Of a DNA stretch of 64,000 nt, positions 34,441-43,749 are shown one piece after another. This DNA comes from Burkholderia sp. Ax-1724 (lineage in GTDB: Bacteria; Pseudomonadota; Gammaproteobacteria; Burkholderiales; Burkholderiaceae). Numbering within the stretch: the stretch's first letter is position 1; every line of letters starts with the position of its first letter. The notes below the pieces were generated by a model. That model was not told where the DNA came from. It did not search any database and worked only from the letters and a program-made list of their open reading frames with translations. Both the position numbers and the translations under genes were made by a program. The stretch is taken from NCBI RefSeq assembly GCF_011752995.1, contig NZ_VWWL01000012.1, positions 124,001-188,000 on the forward strand, written 5' to 3'.

Positions 34441-35589
34441 ATGGCTTACATCTACTATCTGACGCATATTCATCTGGGCTACGAAGCATTGTCGCAACTG
34501 CCGGCCGAGTGCGCGCGCATCGGCATGACGCGGCCGCTCGTCATCAGCGACAAGGGCGTCGTCGCGGTCGGCATCGCGCAGCGCGCGCTCGACGCACTGA
34601 AGCTCGGCGACGTGCCGCTTTTCGACGACACGCCGTCGAACCCGACCGAGGCGATGGTGCTGGCCGCCGCGCGGATGTATCGCGACGCGGGCTGCGATGG
34701 CCTGATCGCGGTGGGCGGCGGTTCGTCGATCGATCTCGCCAAGGGCGTCGCGATCGCGGCCACGCATCCGGGACCGCTCACGCAGTACGCGACGATCGAA
34801 GGCGGCAGTGCGAAGATCACCGAGGCCGTCGCGCCGCTGATCGCGATTCCGACCACCGCGGGCACCGGCAGCGAAGTCGCGCGCGGTGCGATCGTGATCC
34901 TCGACGATGGCCGCAAGCTCGGCTTTCACTCGTGGCATCTGCTGCCGAAAGCGGCGCTCTGCGATCCGGGCCTGACGCTCGGCCTGCCGCCGGGGCTGAC
35001 CGCGGCGACCGGCATGGACGCGATCGCGCACTGCATCGAAACGTTCCTCGCGCCGGCCTTCAATCCGCCCGCCGACGGCATCGCGCTCGACGGTCTCGAA
35101 CGCGCGTGGCACAGCATCGAGCGGGCATGCGCGGACGGCAGCGACCGCGAGGCGCGTCTGAACATGATGAGCGCGTCGATGCAGGGCGCGATGGCGTTCC
35201 AGAAGGGGCTCGGCTGTGTACACTCGCTGTCGCATCCGCTGGGCGGGCTGAAGGTGAACGGCCGAACCTCGCTGCATCACGGCACGCTGAACGCGGTCGT
35301 GCTGCCCGCCGTGCTGCGCTTCAACGAACGCGCGCCGAGCGTGGTGGCCGAGCGTCGCTTCGCACGCATGCGCCGCGTGATGGGATTGTCCGAGCAGACC
35401 GATCTCGCGCAGGCGCTGTTCGACATGACGGCACGGCTCGGTCTGCCAACCGGCCTCGCGCAGATGGGCGTCGACGAGAGCATGTTCGACAAGGTCGTGC
35501 AGGGCGCGCTCGCCGATCATTGCCATCGCACGAATCCGCGCGAAGCGACGGCCGACGATTACCGCCGCATGCTGACCGAGTCGCTGTGA
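34441..35589 (+). CDS. Iron-containing alcohol dehydrogenase
   Basis: 382 residues, ATG at 34441 after GGGAGA. Type III (Fe-ADH) motifs: FDDTPSNPTE, IAVGGGSSIDLAKGVAI (NAD site), PTTAGTGSEVARGAIV and the metal ligands D and H in DAIAHCIETFLAP together with GCVHSLSHPLGG. The final ligand His lies in RTSLHHGTLNAVVLP. It interconverts an alcohol and an aldehyde with NAD(P); substrate unknown. Confidence 0.92.
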   Translation: MAYIYYLTHIHLGYEALSQLPAECARIGMTRPLVISDKGVVAVGIAQRALDALKLGDVPLFDDTPSNPTEAMVLAAARMYRDAGCDGLIAVGGGSSIDLAKGVAIAATHPGPLTQYATIEGGSAKITEAVAPLIAIPTTAGTGSEVARGAIVILDDGRKLGFHSWHLLPKAALCDPGLTLGLPPGLTAATGMDAIAHCIETFLAPAFNPPADGIALDGLERAWHSIERACADGSDREARLNMMSASMQGAMAFQKGLGCVHSLSHPLGGLKVNGRTSLHHGTLNAVVLPAVLRFNERAPSVVAERRFARMRRVMGLSEQTDLAQALFDMTARLGLPTGLAQMGVDESMFDKVVQGALADHCHRTNPREATADDYRRMLTESL

Positions 35590-35741
35590 CGAGGCGAGGC
35601 GGTGCGCGGTAGCGGCCACGGCCACGCGTCGCGCCTGACCGCCGCTGTTGTCGTCATGGTCATTGTCATCGCTTGCGTCATCGCTATCGCTATCGCCAGA
35701 AATACCCCTATCATCACGCAGCCGATCAAACCCCACGCCTC

Positions 35742-36191
35742 ATGAACAAACCCGCTCCCGCGCCACGCTCCGCCTACCCGCACTTCCTGCCGATCACGAC
35801 CCGCTGGATGGACAACGACGTCTACGGTCACGTGAACAACGTCGTCTACTACAGCTATTTCGACACCGTCGTGAACGAGTATCTGATCCGTGCGGGCGTG
35901 CTCGATTTCGAGCAGGGCGCGACGATCGGGCTCGTCGTCGAGACGCAGTGCAATTACTTCGCGCCGCTCGTGTTTCCGGATCGCATCGACGCGGGCCTGC
36001 GTGTCGCGCGGCTCGGCACGTCGAGCGTGCGCTACGAAGTCGGGCTTTTCCGGGAGGGCGAGGTCGAACCCGCCGCGCAGGGGCATTTCGTGCACGTCTA
36101 CGTGGATCGCGTCACGCGCCGTCCCGTGAACCTGCCCGCCGAACTGCGCGCAGCGCTCGAACCGCTTGCCGTGGCCGCGCAGGCGGGCTGA
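35742..36191 (+). CDS. Acyl-CoA thioesterase, 4HBT/YbgC hotdog family
   Basis: 149 residues from the ATG at 35742. [20 protein letters not shown] with the Asp and the HVNN box is the 4-hydroxybenzoyl-CoA thioesterase signature. [16 protein letters not shown] and [16 protein letters not shown] fit the hotdog fold. No strong ribosome site. Upstream (35647-35700) is a short run of TCATCGCTATCGC-type repeats. It would hydrolyse an acyl-CoA. Confidence 0.87.
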   Translation: MNKPAPAPRSAYPHFLPITTRWMDNDVYGHVNNVVYYSYFDTVVNEYLIRAGVLDFEQGATIGLVVETQCNYFAPLVFPDRIDAGLRVARLGTSSVRYEVGLFREGEVEPAAQGHFVHVYVDRVTRRPVNLPAELRAALEPLAVAAQAG

Positions 36192-36225
36192 AGCGAGTCG
36201 GGACAGACCGGAACGGATTCAGCGC

Positions 36226-37164
36226 GTGCAGTCGTTCATCGTCAATCTCCTCAACGGCCTCAGCTACGGGCTGCTGCTGTTCATGCTGTCCGCCGGGCTC
36301 ACGCTGATTTTCAGCATGCTCGGCGTGCTCAATTTCGCGCATGCGAGCTTCTACATGCTCGGCGCGTACGTCGGCTTTTCGGTGGCCGCGCGCGCCGGGT
36401 TCTGGAGCGCGCTCGTGATCGCTCCGCTCGGCGTCGGTCTGCTTGGCGCGGCGTTCGAGCATTGGCTGTTGCGGCGCGTGCGTGCGCACGGTCATCTGCC
36501 CGAGTTGCTGCTCACGTTCGGTGCCGCGTATCTGCTCGGCGAACTGGTCAAGCTCGGCTGGGGGCTCGGTCCGCTGTCCGCGCCGGTGCCGGTCGTGCTC
36601 GACGGTCCGCTGTTCTCGCTGTACGGCGCGAGCTTCGCGCGCTATCGCGCGTTCATGATGGCGGTGTCGCTGGCGATGCTCGCGGCGCTCGTCGCGGTGC
36701 TGCGCGTGTCGCGCACGGGCCTCGTCGTGCGCGCCGCGCTAACGCATCCGCAAGCGGTCGAAGCGCTCGGTCATAACGTGCCCGCCGTGTTCACCGGGGT
36801 ATTCGCGGCCGGCACGGCGCTCGCCGCGCTGGCCGGCGCGATCGGCGCGCCGCTCTTCGTGATCGAGCCGGCGATGGCGGAATCGCTCGGCTCGATCGTG
36901 TTCGTCGTGGTCGTGATCGGCGGGCTCGGTTCGTTGAGCGGGGCGCTCGTGGCGTCGCTGCTGGTCGGCTGCGTGCAGACGCTCGCGGTGGCGAGCGACG
37001 TGTCGCTGGGCGAGGTGCTGTCGGTCGCCGGCGTGGCGTTGCCGCCCGACTGGGACGCGCTGACGCTCGCGCAACTCGCGCCGCTGATTCCGTATCTGCT
37101 GCTCGTCGCGGTGCTGGCGCTGAGGCCGCGAGGGCTGTTCGGACGGCGGGGGGATCATGCGTAA
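36226..37164 (+). CDS. Branched-chain amino-acid-type ABC permease (LivH family)
   Basis: 312 residues from the GTG at 36226. The sequence FIVNLLNGLSYGLLLFMLSA then GLTLIFSMLGVLNFAHASFY is the LivH signature; a second motif VVVVIGGLGSLSGALVASLL is the permease coupling region. It overlaps the next permease gene by 8 bases. With LivM, LivG and LivF types it forms an inner-membrane importer of amino acids or related amides or short acids. Confidence 0.92.
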   Translation: MQSFIVNLLNGLSYGLLLFMLSAGLTLIFSMLGVLNFAHASFYMLGAYVGFSVAARAGFWSALVIAPLGVGLLGAAFEHWLLRRVRAHGHLPELLLTFGAAYLLGELVKLGWGLGPLSAPVPVVLDGPLFSLYGASFARYRAFMMAVSLAMLAALVAVLRVSRTGLVVRAALTHPQAVEALGHNVPAVFTGVFAAGTALAALAGAIGAPLFVIEPAMAESLGSIVFVVVVIGGLGSLSGALVASLLVGCVQTLAVASDVSLGEVLSVAGVALPPDWDALTLAQLAPLIPYLLLVAVLALRPRGLFGRRGDHA

Positions 37165-38557
37165 GCGGGATGCGGGGGCGGAGGCGAGGGGCGCCGCAGC
37201 ACGCCCTGAACGCCCGGAGCACCCGGAGCACCCGGAGCGCCCTGGGACTGCACCGCAAACCGCTGGGCGTGGGCCGTCCGCGCGTTCGTTCGCACCTTGG
37301 CTCGCGCTCGCCGTCTTTCTCGCGTTGCCGCCGTTCGTCGGGTCGCAAAGCTGGCTGCTCGCGTACCTCGCGCAGACCGCGACGATGATCGTGTTCGCGC
37401 TCTCCTACAACCTGCTGCTCGGCGAGACCGGGCTGCTGTCGTTCGGGCATGCCGCCTATGCGGGGCTCGGCGCGCTGATCGCCGCGCGCATGTTCAACGC
37501 GACCGGCATGCCGCTCGTGCTGCTGCCGCTCGTCGGCGGCATGGGCGGCGCGTTGTGCGGCCTGCTGTTCGGCCTGATCGCGACGCGCCGCTCCGGCACC
37601 GCGTTCGCGATGATTACGCTCGGCCTCGGCGAACTCGTGGTCGCGGCCGCGTGGACGCTGCCGGGCTGGTTCGGCGGCGAGGCCGGCATCGCGATCGATC
37701 GCGCGAGCGGCCCGCGCTTTTTTGGCCTGAGCTTCGGTCCGGCGCGCGAGGCCTATGCGCTGATCGCGCTGTGGTGTCTCGCCGCGAGCGCGGCGATGTT
37801 CGCGCTGTCGCGCACGCCGTTCATGCGCCTCGCGAACGCGGTGCGCGACAACCCGGCGCGCGCGGCCGCGATCGGCTGCTATCCGGCGCGTATCCGCTAT
37901 GGCGTGGTGGTGCTGTCGGCGTTTTTCGCGGGCATGGCGGGGACGATGGGGCTCGTCAATATCGAACTCGTGTCGACGGAAAGCGTCGGCATGATGCGCT
38001 CGGGCGCGGTGCTGATCGCGACGGTGATCGGCGGGACGGCTGCGTTTTTCGGGCCGGTTGCCGGCGCTCTCGTGTTGACGTTTTTCAGCGTGATCGTCGC
38101 GAGCGTTACGCGCGCGTGGCTGTTCTATCTGGGTCTCTTCTTCGTGGCCGTCGTGCTCGCCGCGCCCGACGGGCTCGCGGGTTTCTGCGCGCGGCACGCG
38201 GCGCGCATCGCGGCGCAAGGCTGGCGGCGGCGCCGCGCCGCCTATCTATGGAGCGCGCTGGCGGTGCTGCTGTGGAGCGCAGCCGTCGTGCTCGCGGTGC
38301 AGTGGGCCTATGCCGCGCGATTCGGCGCGGACGAGGGCGCGGCGGGCGCGATCTTCGGCTTCGGCGCAAACGCGGGGGCTGACGGTGCGCCGCTTGCATC
38401 GGCGTTGAGCGCGGTGTCGTGGTGGCCCGCCGTGGCGCTGGCCTTGCTTGCCGCGTTCGGTGCGCTGACCACGCGCTATGCGATGCGCGCGCACGCTCGT
38501 CTCGCCCCTCAAGCCGGGCGCGCTCGCGTTGCGTCATCCAGCGGAGAGACGCGATGA
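37157..38557 (+). CDS. Branched-chain amino-acid-type ABC permease (LivM family) with extended ends
   Basis: 466 residues. The core (MIVFALSYNLLLGETGLLSF, GHAAYAGLGALIAARMF, VNIELVSTESVGMMRSGAVL, IGGTAAFFGPVAGALVLTFF) is LivM-like. Two features are unusual. The N-terminus has a low-complexity PEHPEHPER stretch encoded by a 9-base tandem repeat (37212-37238). The C-terminus carries about 100 extra residues with two more hydrophobic segments. The last four bases overlap the following ATPase gene (ATGA). Confidence 0.9.
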   Translation: MRKRDAGAEARGAAARPERPEHPEHPERPGTAPQTAGRGPSARSFAPWLALAVFLALPPFVGSQSWLLAYLAQTATMIVFALSYNLLLGETGLLSFGHAAYAGLGALIAARMFNATGMPLVLLPLVGGMGGALCGLLFGLIATRRSGTAFAMITLGLGELVVAAAWTLPGWFGGEAGIAIDRASGPRFFGLSFGPAREAYALIALWCLAASAAMFALSRTPFMRLANAVRDNPARAAAIGCYPARIRYGVVVLSAFFAGMAGTMGLVNIELVSTESVGMMRSGAVLIATVIGGTAAFFGPVAGALVLTFFSVIVASVTRAWLFYLGLFFVAVVLAAPDGLAGFCARHAARIAAQGWRRRRAAYLWSALAVLLWSAAVVLAVQWAYAARFGADEGAAGAIFGFGANAGADGAPLASALSAVSWWPAVALALLAAFGALTTRYAMRAHARLAPQAGRARVASSSGETR

Positions 38558-39300
38558 TCCCGGCACTGGGTCTCTACAACATCGAAAAGCGTTTCGGTGC
38601 GACGCGGATTCTGCGCGGCGTCGATCTCGAGATCGAGCCCGGCGAGCGGCATGCGCTGATCGGCCCGAACGGCGCGGGCAAGTCGACGCTGTTCAATCTG
38701 ATCGCGGGCGGTGCACGGCCGAGCGCGGGACGCATCCATCTGTTCGGCGCGGAGATCACGCGGCTCGCGCCGGCTGCGATCGCGCGCCGTGGCCTCGCGC
38801 GCAGTTTCCAGAGCACGAGTGTGTTCGCGCGGCTTAGCGTGCTCGACAACCTGCGCTGCGCGGCCATGCTCGCCGAGCGCGACCGCACGCGCTGGTGGCA
38901 ACGCGTGACCGGCTCGCCGGCGATCGATGCGCGCGCGGCCGAGGTGCTCGACGCGGTCGGCCTCGGCGCGCGCCGCGACGTGCAGGCCGGCACGCTCAGT
39001 TATGCGGAGCAGCGCGCGCTCGATCTCGGCATCGCGCTCGCGGGCGGCGCGCATACCTTGCTGCTCGACGAGCCGACCGCGGGCATGAACCGCGCGGAAG
39101 CGGCGCGCGCGATCGAACTGATTCGCGAGACCACGGCAGGCCGCACGCTGCTGATGGTCGAGCACGACATGGACGCGGTCTTCACGCTTGCCGACCGCAT
39201 TTCGGTGCTCGTGCAGGGGCGCATCATCGCGACCGGTTCGCCGGCGGCGATTCGCGCCGACGAGGCAGTGCGGGCTGTGTATCTGGGCGAGCGCACATGA
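38554..39300 (+). CDS. ABC transporter ATP-binding protein (LivG family)
   Basis: 248 residues. Walker A GPNGAGKST, a signature-region LSYAEQRALDLGIALA (LSYGEQ type common in LivG) and Walker B TLLLDEPTAGMN are complete. The long helical insert after the Q-loop (FQSTSVFARLSVLDNL ... RWWQRVTG) is typical of LivG. ATGA overlaps at both ends show tight coupling with LivM and LivF. Confidence 0.93.
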   Translation: MIPALGLYNIEKRFGATRILRGVDLEIEPGERHALIGPNGAGKSTLFNLIAGGARPSAGRIHLFGAEITRLAPAAIARRGLARSFQSTSVFARLSVLDNLRCAAMLAERDRTRWWQRVTGSPAIDARAAEVLDAVGLGARRDVQAGTLSYAEQRALDLGIALAGGAHTLLLDEPTAGMNRAEAARAIELIRETTAGRTLLMVEHDMDAVFTLADRISVLVQGRIIATGSPAAIRADEAVRAVYLGERT

Positions 39301-40004
39301 GCGCGCTGCTCGAGATCCGCGATCTGCACGCGTGGTATGGCGCGAGCCAGGCCTTGCACGGCGTCACGCTCGGCCTCGCGCGCGGCGAAGTGCTCGCGCT
39401 CGTCGGCCGCAACGGCTCGGGGCGCTCGACGCTTGCGCGCGCGATCATGGGCCTCGTGCGCAGCGAGGGCGAGTTGCGTTTCGCGGGCCGTTCGCTCGCC
39501 GGGCTGCGCACCTTCGAAATCGCGCGGCTTGGCCTTGGCTATGTGGCCGAACATCGCGACGTGTTCGCGGCGCTGAGCGTGCATGAAAATCTGCTGCTCG
39601 GTATCTCGCCGCGCAAGCGCACGCCGCGCTTTACGCTCGATGACGCCTACGCGCTGTTCCCCGTGCTGGCCGAGCGCCGGCACACGCGCGCCGGCGCGCT
39701 GTCGGGCGGCGAGCAGCAGATGCTCGCGCTCGCGCGGGCGTTGCTCGGCGATCCCGATCTGCTGCTGATCGACGAACCCGGCGAAGGTCTCGCGAGCGGC
39801 GTGATGGAGCAGGTCGCCGGGTGCCTGCGCACGTTGCGCGAGCGCGGCGTCGCGATGCTGCTGATCGAGCAGCGCCTCGTGATCGCGCGGGAAATCGCCA
39901 GTCGCGTCGCCGTGATGGGGCATGGCGAGATCGTGTTCGACGGCGCGCTCGATGCGTTTCTCGGGCGCGACGACGTGATGCGCGAGTGGCTTGGTGTCGG
40001 TTGA
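39297..40004 (+). CDS. ABC transporter ATP-binding protein (LivF family) with Arg in Walker A
   Basis: 235 residues. Signature LSGGEQQMLALARALL and Walker B LLLIDEPGEGLA are normal. The Walker A motif reads GRNGSGRST: the invariant phosphate-binding Lys is Arg. The codon is CGC, so a single base error is unlikely. Related LivF proteins with this change may exist in Burkholderiales (from memory). LivG would then supply the main catalytic site. Last gene of the four; no binding-protein gene follows. Confidence 0.9.
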   Translation: MSALLEIRDLHAWYGASQALHGVTLGLARGEVLALVGRNGSGRSTLARAIMGLVRSEGELRFAGRSLAGLRTFEIARLGLGYVAEHRDVFAALSVHENLLLGISPRKRTPRFTLDDAYALFPVLAERRHTRAGALSGGEQQMLALARALLGDPDLLLIDEPGEGLASGVMEQVAGCLRTLRERGVAMLLIEQRLVIAREIASRVAVMGHGEIVFDGALDAFLGRDDVMREWLGVG

Positions 40005-40414
40005 GCGGCGCGGCCGCAATCGCGGGTTGAGTGCTTTGCCGCATGAGGTGCGGTACACGTTTCGAGCACCTGATTATTGGCGTGGCTCGCGCTGGCACGG
40101 TCTGAAGTGCCGATACACGTTTGCAATGGCGTTTGAACCGTTCATCGCGACCTGCCGCACATGCCCCGTGTATGGGGCTTTCCATCGATTCGCTCGTGCG
40201 ATTCAAACGATTGATCGTTTGGTGAGCGTCCTCCAGAAATCTTGTCGGCAACGCGCGGACAAATAAAGACAATCGAGTCAGCGGCGCGCAACGGCGAAGC
40301 GATGTTCGAAGCCTGTGCAGGGCTCGTACACGCGACTTCCGCCCGAGTTCATGAATGCGCCGAACCCCGCCGCGTTAGACGCGCAAAAGACGCGCCGCGG
40401 CTTCAGGAGGAGAC
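40005..40414. other. Intergenic region after the ABC transporter genes
   Basis: 410 bases, lower in GC than the neighbours. It holds an inverted repeat AGGTGC/GCACCT (40046-40071) around a GGTACACGTTTCGA core, and a second partial copy of that core (ATACACGTTTGC) near 40112. These could be an operator pair for the lipoprotein gene downstream. No gene supported. Confidence 0.4.
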
Positions 40415-42868
40415 ATGATGAAACGGCAGGTGGCGTTGAGTGTCGAGCGCGTCGGAGCGAACATCGAGGCGCGCGTTGAAGTGCATCTGGGTCCGTTGGA
40501 TCGAGCCGGGCATGCCAGGCATTCCCGGCGTTCCTGGAGTTCGCGGTTCGGCGCGGGCGCGGCGCTACTGGCCGCCGCCTTGCTGATGTCCGCATGCGCG
40601 GATGCTAGCTCGACCGCGGACTCGATGCCGGCCGATGCCGCATCGAAGGCACAACAACGCGTGGCGAGCGCACCGGGCAATCAGGATCGCGCAGCAGAGG
40701 CGAACGCAAACGCAAACGAGAACGCATCGTCCGGCACGGCACCCGCATCACGTCCCACGCTCGAACGCGACAAGGCGAGGCAACGGGCTGCCGAGCAACA
40801 GATCGCCGCGCGCGTGCCCTCGGCGAGCGGCATGCACGAAACGCGCAGCCGTGTGCTGACGCTGCGCGATTCCGGCATCGACGGTTCGCTCATGTTCGTG
40901 CGCGACGTCGATTTTCGGGTGACGGGCGAGATCGGTTTCATGATTCACGACATGGCCGCGACGCTGACGCCGACACGCCCCGGTCAGCCGATCGTCTTCG
41001 ACGACCCGACCAGCGCGACGATCCACGTGCACCGTGGCGACGTCACGCTCGACAGCGCGAAGCTCACCGCGATTTTCGATCGCTATCTGTTCCAGTATCA
41101 GGGCTCGCCGCTGCGCAATATGCGCGTCGTGCCGCAGGACGGCGGCAATCTGCGCATCACGGGCGAGATGCATCGCGACACGTGGGTGCCGATCGCGCTG
41201 ACCGGCTCGCTGTCGATGCGCAATCCTGACGAACTCGTGTTTCATCCCGATCACGTCGAAGTGGCGGGCATCGGCGCGGACAAACTGATGCAGGCCGCGC
41301 ACGTGCGGATGGCCGATCTGCTCAAGGTCAACACGCCGATCGCGCGGCTCGATGGCGACGACGTCGTCATGCAGGTCGCGAAACTGACGCCGCCGCCCGC
41401 GCTGCGCATGACGATCACGCAGATTCAAACGAGCGCGTCGGGCGTGCGCTTCACGCTCGACGACGGCACCGTGCCGAACATCGCGTGGCCCGCGACGATG
41501 CCTGCGCACGGTCTGCTCGTGCAGGGCGGCGACGTGAAGTTCATGCGCTCGATGCCGATGAATATCGACATGGCGATCACGCCGCTTGCATCGACTGGGT
41601 CGAACGGATCGAATGCAGCGAACGTCGCGGCCGATGCCGCGCCGTTCGTGCTCGATCTGTACCACTACCGCGAGCAGATGGCCGCCGGCTATTTCACGTT
41701 CGACGAAGCGGGCGCGCTCGACGTGCATCTGCCGTCGTATCCGACGCTCGCGAGCGCGTCGAAGACCGGGTCGTCGCAATCGCCGCAATCGCCGCAAACC
41801 GGCAGCGCGAGCGCACGCTATAACGACAGCCTGCTGCGCACGCAGCAGGCCTCGCTCGCGCAGGCCCGCGCGATCTGGCAATACGTGCCGCAGAATTTAC
41901 GCATCGCATCGGCGGCGCATGCGACTCCGCTCGGCACGCGCGTCGCGTTCAAGCGCTGGAGTCTCGCGGCGCCGGCTTCGTTGTCTGCTTCAGCACTCGG
42001 CGACGAACGCCATTCGTCGGGGCCCGCGCCGCTGATTCACGTGCAGAACGTCGACTTCTACGTAGCAGGGCGCATCGGCTTTCACGTGCGCTCGCTCGAT
42101 GCGCAGATGGTGCCGAAAAAGCCCGGAGAGCCCGTCGATTTAGACGATCCCGACCAGTACGACATTCATATCATCGGCGGCGAGGTCGTCGAACCGTGGC
42201 CCGCAATGGCCGCGCTCTTCAACGACTATCTGCTCGACTATGCGCCGCGCTCGCTCAACGATCTGCAACTGAAGCCGGTCGACGGCCAGCTCGAAGTGAC
42301 GGGCGGCATCAAGCTATGGAATCATTTTCCCGGCGTATGGCTGCCGACCACGATGAGCGGCACGATCAGCGCGGCGGACGAACGGCATCTGGTCTATCGT
42401 CCCGCCGAGGTGAAAGTGCTCGGCGTGCCGCAAGCGGGTTTGCTGCGCGCGCTCGATATTCCGCTCGCGTCGTTGACGCCGTTCACGCGCAAGGGTGTCG
42501 CGCTCAAGGGCAACGAACTCGTGTTCGACCAGTACACGGTGTTTCCGCCGCCCGCGCTGATCTCGCGGCTCGCGAGCGCGACCGTTACCGAGGCCGGGCT
42601 CGTGCTGAAGTTCAGGCGCGACAGCGCGGCCGTTGCGAAGCCGCCGGCCGGCGCGGGGCATAGCTTCGTATGGATCGAGGCCGGCGACGTGAAGATGTTC
42701 AACTCGCTCGTCACGAATACGCGCACCTATATCGAGGACAGTTCGAACTCCGGCGCAATGACGTTCGACCTGTATGGCTACCGTCGCGACGTCTCGAAGG
42801 GGACGGTGCGCATGGACGAGGACGGCACGCTGCGCGTCGATCTTGCCGCGAGAAAGGCGGGACAGTGA
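40415..42868 (+). CDS. Large lipoprotein with an internally duplicated domain
   Basis: 817 residues. The ATG follows AGGAGGAG. A basic N-terminus precedes a hydrophobic run ending LLMSAC, a lipobox near residue 61. A low-complexity Ala/Asn linker follows. Then two related domains of about 200-230 residues: one opens FVRDVDFRVTGEIGFMIHDM with HVHRGDVTLDSAKL and TPPPALRMTI; the other opens HVQNVDFYVAGRIGFHVRSL with HIIGGEVVEPWPAM and FPPPALISRL. Each ends in a block with a '..GGDVKF..' or '..AGDVKMF..' strand. The fold is beta-rich and may bind a lipid or polymer between the membranes, but I do not recognise the family. Confidence 0.8.
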   Translation: MMKRQVALSVERVGANIEARVEVHLGPLDRAGHARHSRRSWSSRFGAGAALLAAALLMSACADASSTADSMPADAASKAQQRVASAPGNQDRAAEANANANENASSGTAPASRPTLERDKARQRAAEQQIAARVPSASGMHETRSRVLTLRDSGIDGSLMFVRDVDFRVTGEIGFMIHDMAATLTPTRPGQPIVFDDPTSATIHVHRGDVTLDSAKLTAIFDRYLFQYQGSPLRNMRVVPQDGGNLRITGEMHRDTWVPIALTGSLSMRNPDELVFHPDHVEVAGIGADKLMQAAHVRMADLLKVNTPIARLDGDDVVMQVAKLTPPPALRMTITQIQTSASGVRFTLDDGTVPNIAWPATMPAHGLLVQGGDVKFMRSMPMNIDMAITPLASTGSNGSNAANVAADAAPFVLDLYHYREQMAAGYFTFDEAGALDVHLPSYPTLASASKTGSSQSPQSPQTGSASARYNDSLLRTQQASLAQARAIWQYVPQNLRIASAAHATPLGTRVAFKRWSLAAPASLSASALGDERHSSGPAPLIHVQNVDFYVAGRIGFHVRSLDAQMVPKKPGEPVDLDDPDQYDIHIIGGEVVEPWPAMAALFNDYLLDYAPRSLNDLQLKPVDGQLEVTGGIKLWNHFPGVWLPTTMSGTISAADERHLVYRPAEVKVLGVPQAGLLRALDIPLASLTPFTRKGVALKGNELVFDQYTVFPPPALISRLASATVTEAGLVLKFRRDSAAVAKPPAGAGHSFVWIEAGDVKMFNSLVTNTRTYIEDSSNSGAMTFDLYGYRRDVSKGTVRMDEDGTLRVDLAARKAGQ

Positions 42869-42948
42869 GCGACGCAGTGAGCGGCGTACGGGAGCGCGAT
42901 GCGAATCGCGCTGCACGGTGCCATCAAAGCACCGCGCAGCATAATTAA

Positions 42949-43749
42949 TCAAGCATCCTTATTGATAATCCACTCGTGCGCCGGGTCGTTGTGGAAATGC
43001 CAGGTGCGCTGGCTGCCGGCCATCACGTTCAGATAATACGAGTCGTACCCATACGGCACGACGACCGGATGATAGCCGCGCGGCACCATCACGACGTCGT
43101 GATTCTCGACGGCCATCGATTCGTCGATATCGCGCGAATCGGTGTAGACGCGCTGAAACGCGAAGCCTTGCGGCGGATCGAGCCGGTGATAGTAAGTCTC
43201 TTCGAGCGAACTCTCGTGAGGGATGTTGTCGGTGTCGTGCTTGTGCGGCGGATAGCTCGACGCATGGCCGCCCGGCGTTCTCACTTCGACGACGAGCAGC
43301 GATTCGGCAGGCTCGGTCTGCGGAAGAATATCGCAGACGTAGCGCGTATTGAGCGACCTGCCGCGTGTCGAGCGCTTCATCGAGGCGGGCTCGATGAGCC
43401 GCGCGGGGTACTCGCCCGTGGCCGGCGCGCTTGCGATGCCGATCTCCGCATCGCGGTTCGCGCGCACGGTCGCTCGCACGTTCGGCGGCAGATAGACCGC
43501 ATACGGCGCGGCGTCTTCGAACACGCTGTCGCGCGAACCGAGCGAGGTCCACGTCGCGTCGGGCGTTTCGATATCGACAGCCCCGGTCAGCACGACGATG
43601 CATACCTCGCGCGACGGCTCGAATACGTGCACGATTTCGCTCGTGCCGAGCCGGTACGCGGCAAATCCGACATAACGCCAGCAGGCCGACTGCGGCGTGA
43701 CTCGCGCGATCGTTTGGCCCTCGCGCTGTGCCTTCACCAATAAACTCAT
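42949..43749 (-). CDS. iolB: 5-deoxy-glucuronate isomerase
   Basis: 266 residues. ATG at 43749 after AAGGAGG. Cupin-type isomerase that turns 5-deoxy-D-glucuronate into 5-dehydro-2-deoxygluconate. Seen: LNTRYVCDILPQTEPAESLL, SSYPPHKHDTDN (metal His pair), SLEETYYHRLDPPQGFAFQR, YTDSRDIDESMAV and the late VPRGYHPVVVPYGYDSYYLN. Last gene of the leftward iol operon, overlapping iolE by four bases. Confidence 0.95.
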   Translation of the reverse strand: MSLLVKAQREGQTIARVTPQSACWRYVGFAAYRLGTSEIVHVFEPSREVCIVVLTGAVDIETPDATWTSLGSRDSVFEDAAPYAVYLPPNVRATVRANRDAEIGIASAPATGEYPARLIEPASMKRSTRGRSLNTRYVCDILPQTEPAESLLVVEVRTPGGHASSYPPHKHDTDNIPHESSLEETYYHRLDPPQGFAFQRVYTDSRDIDESMAVENHDVVMVPRGYHPVVVPYGYDSYYLNVMAGSQRTWHFHNDPAHEWIINKDA

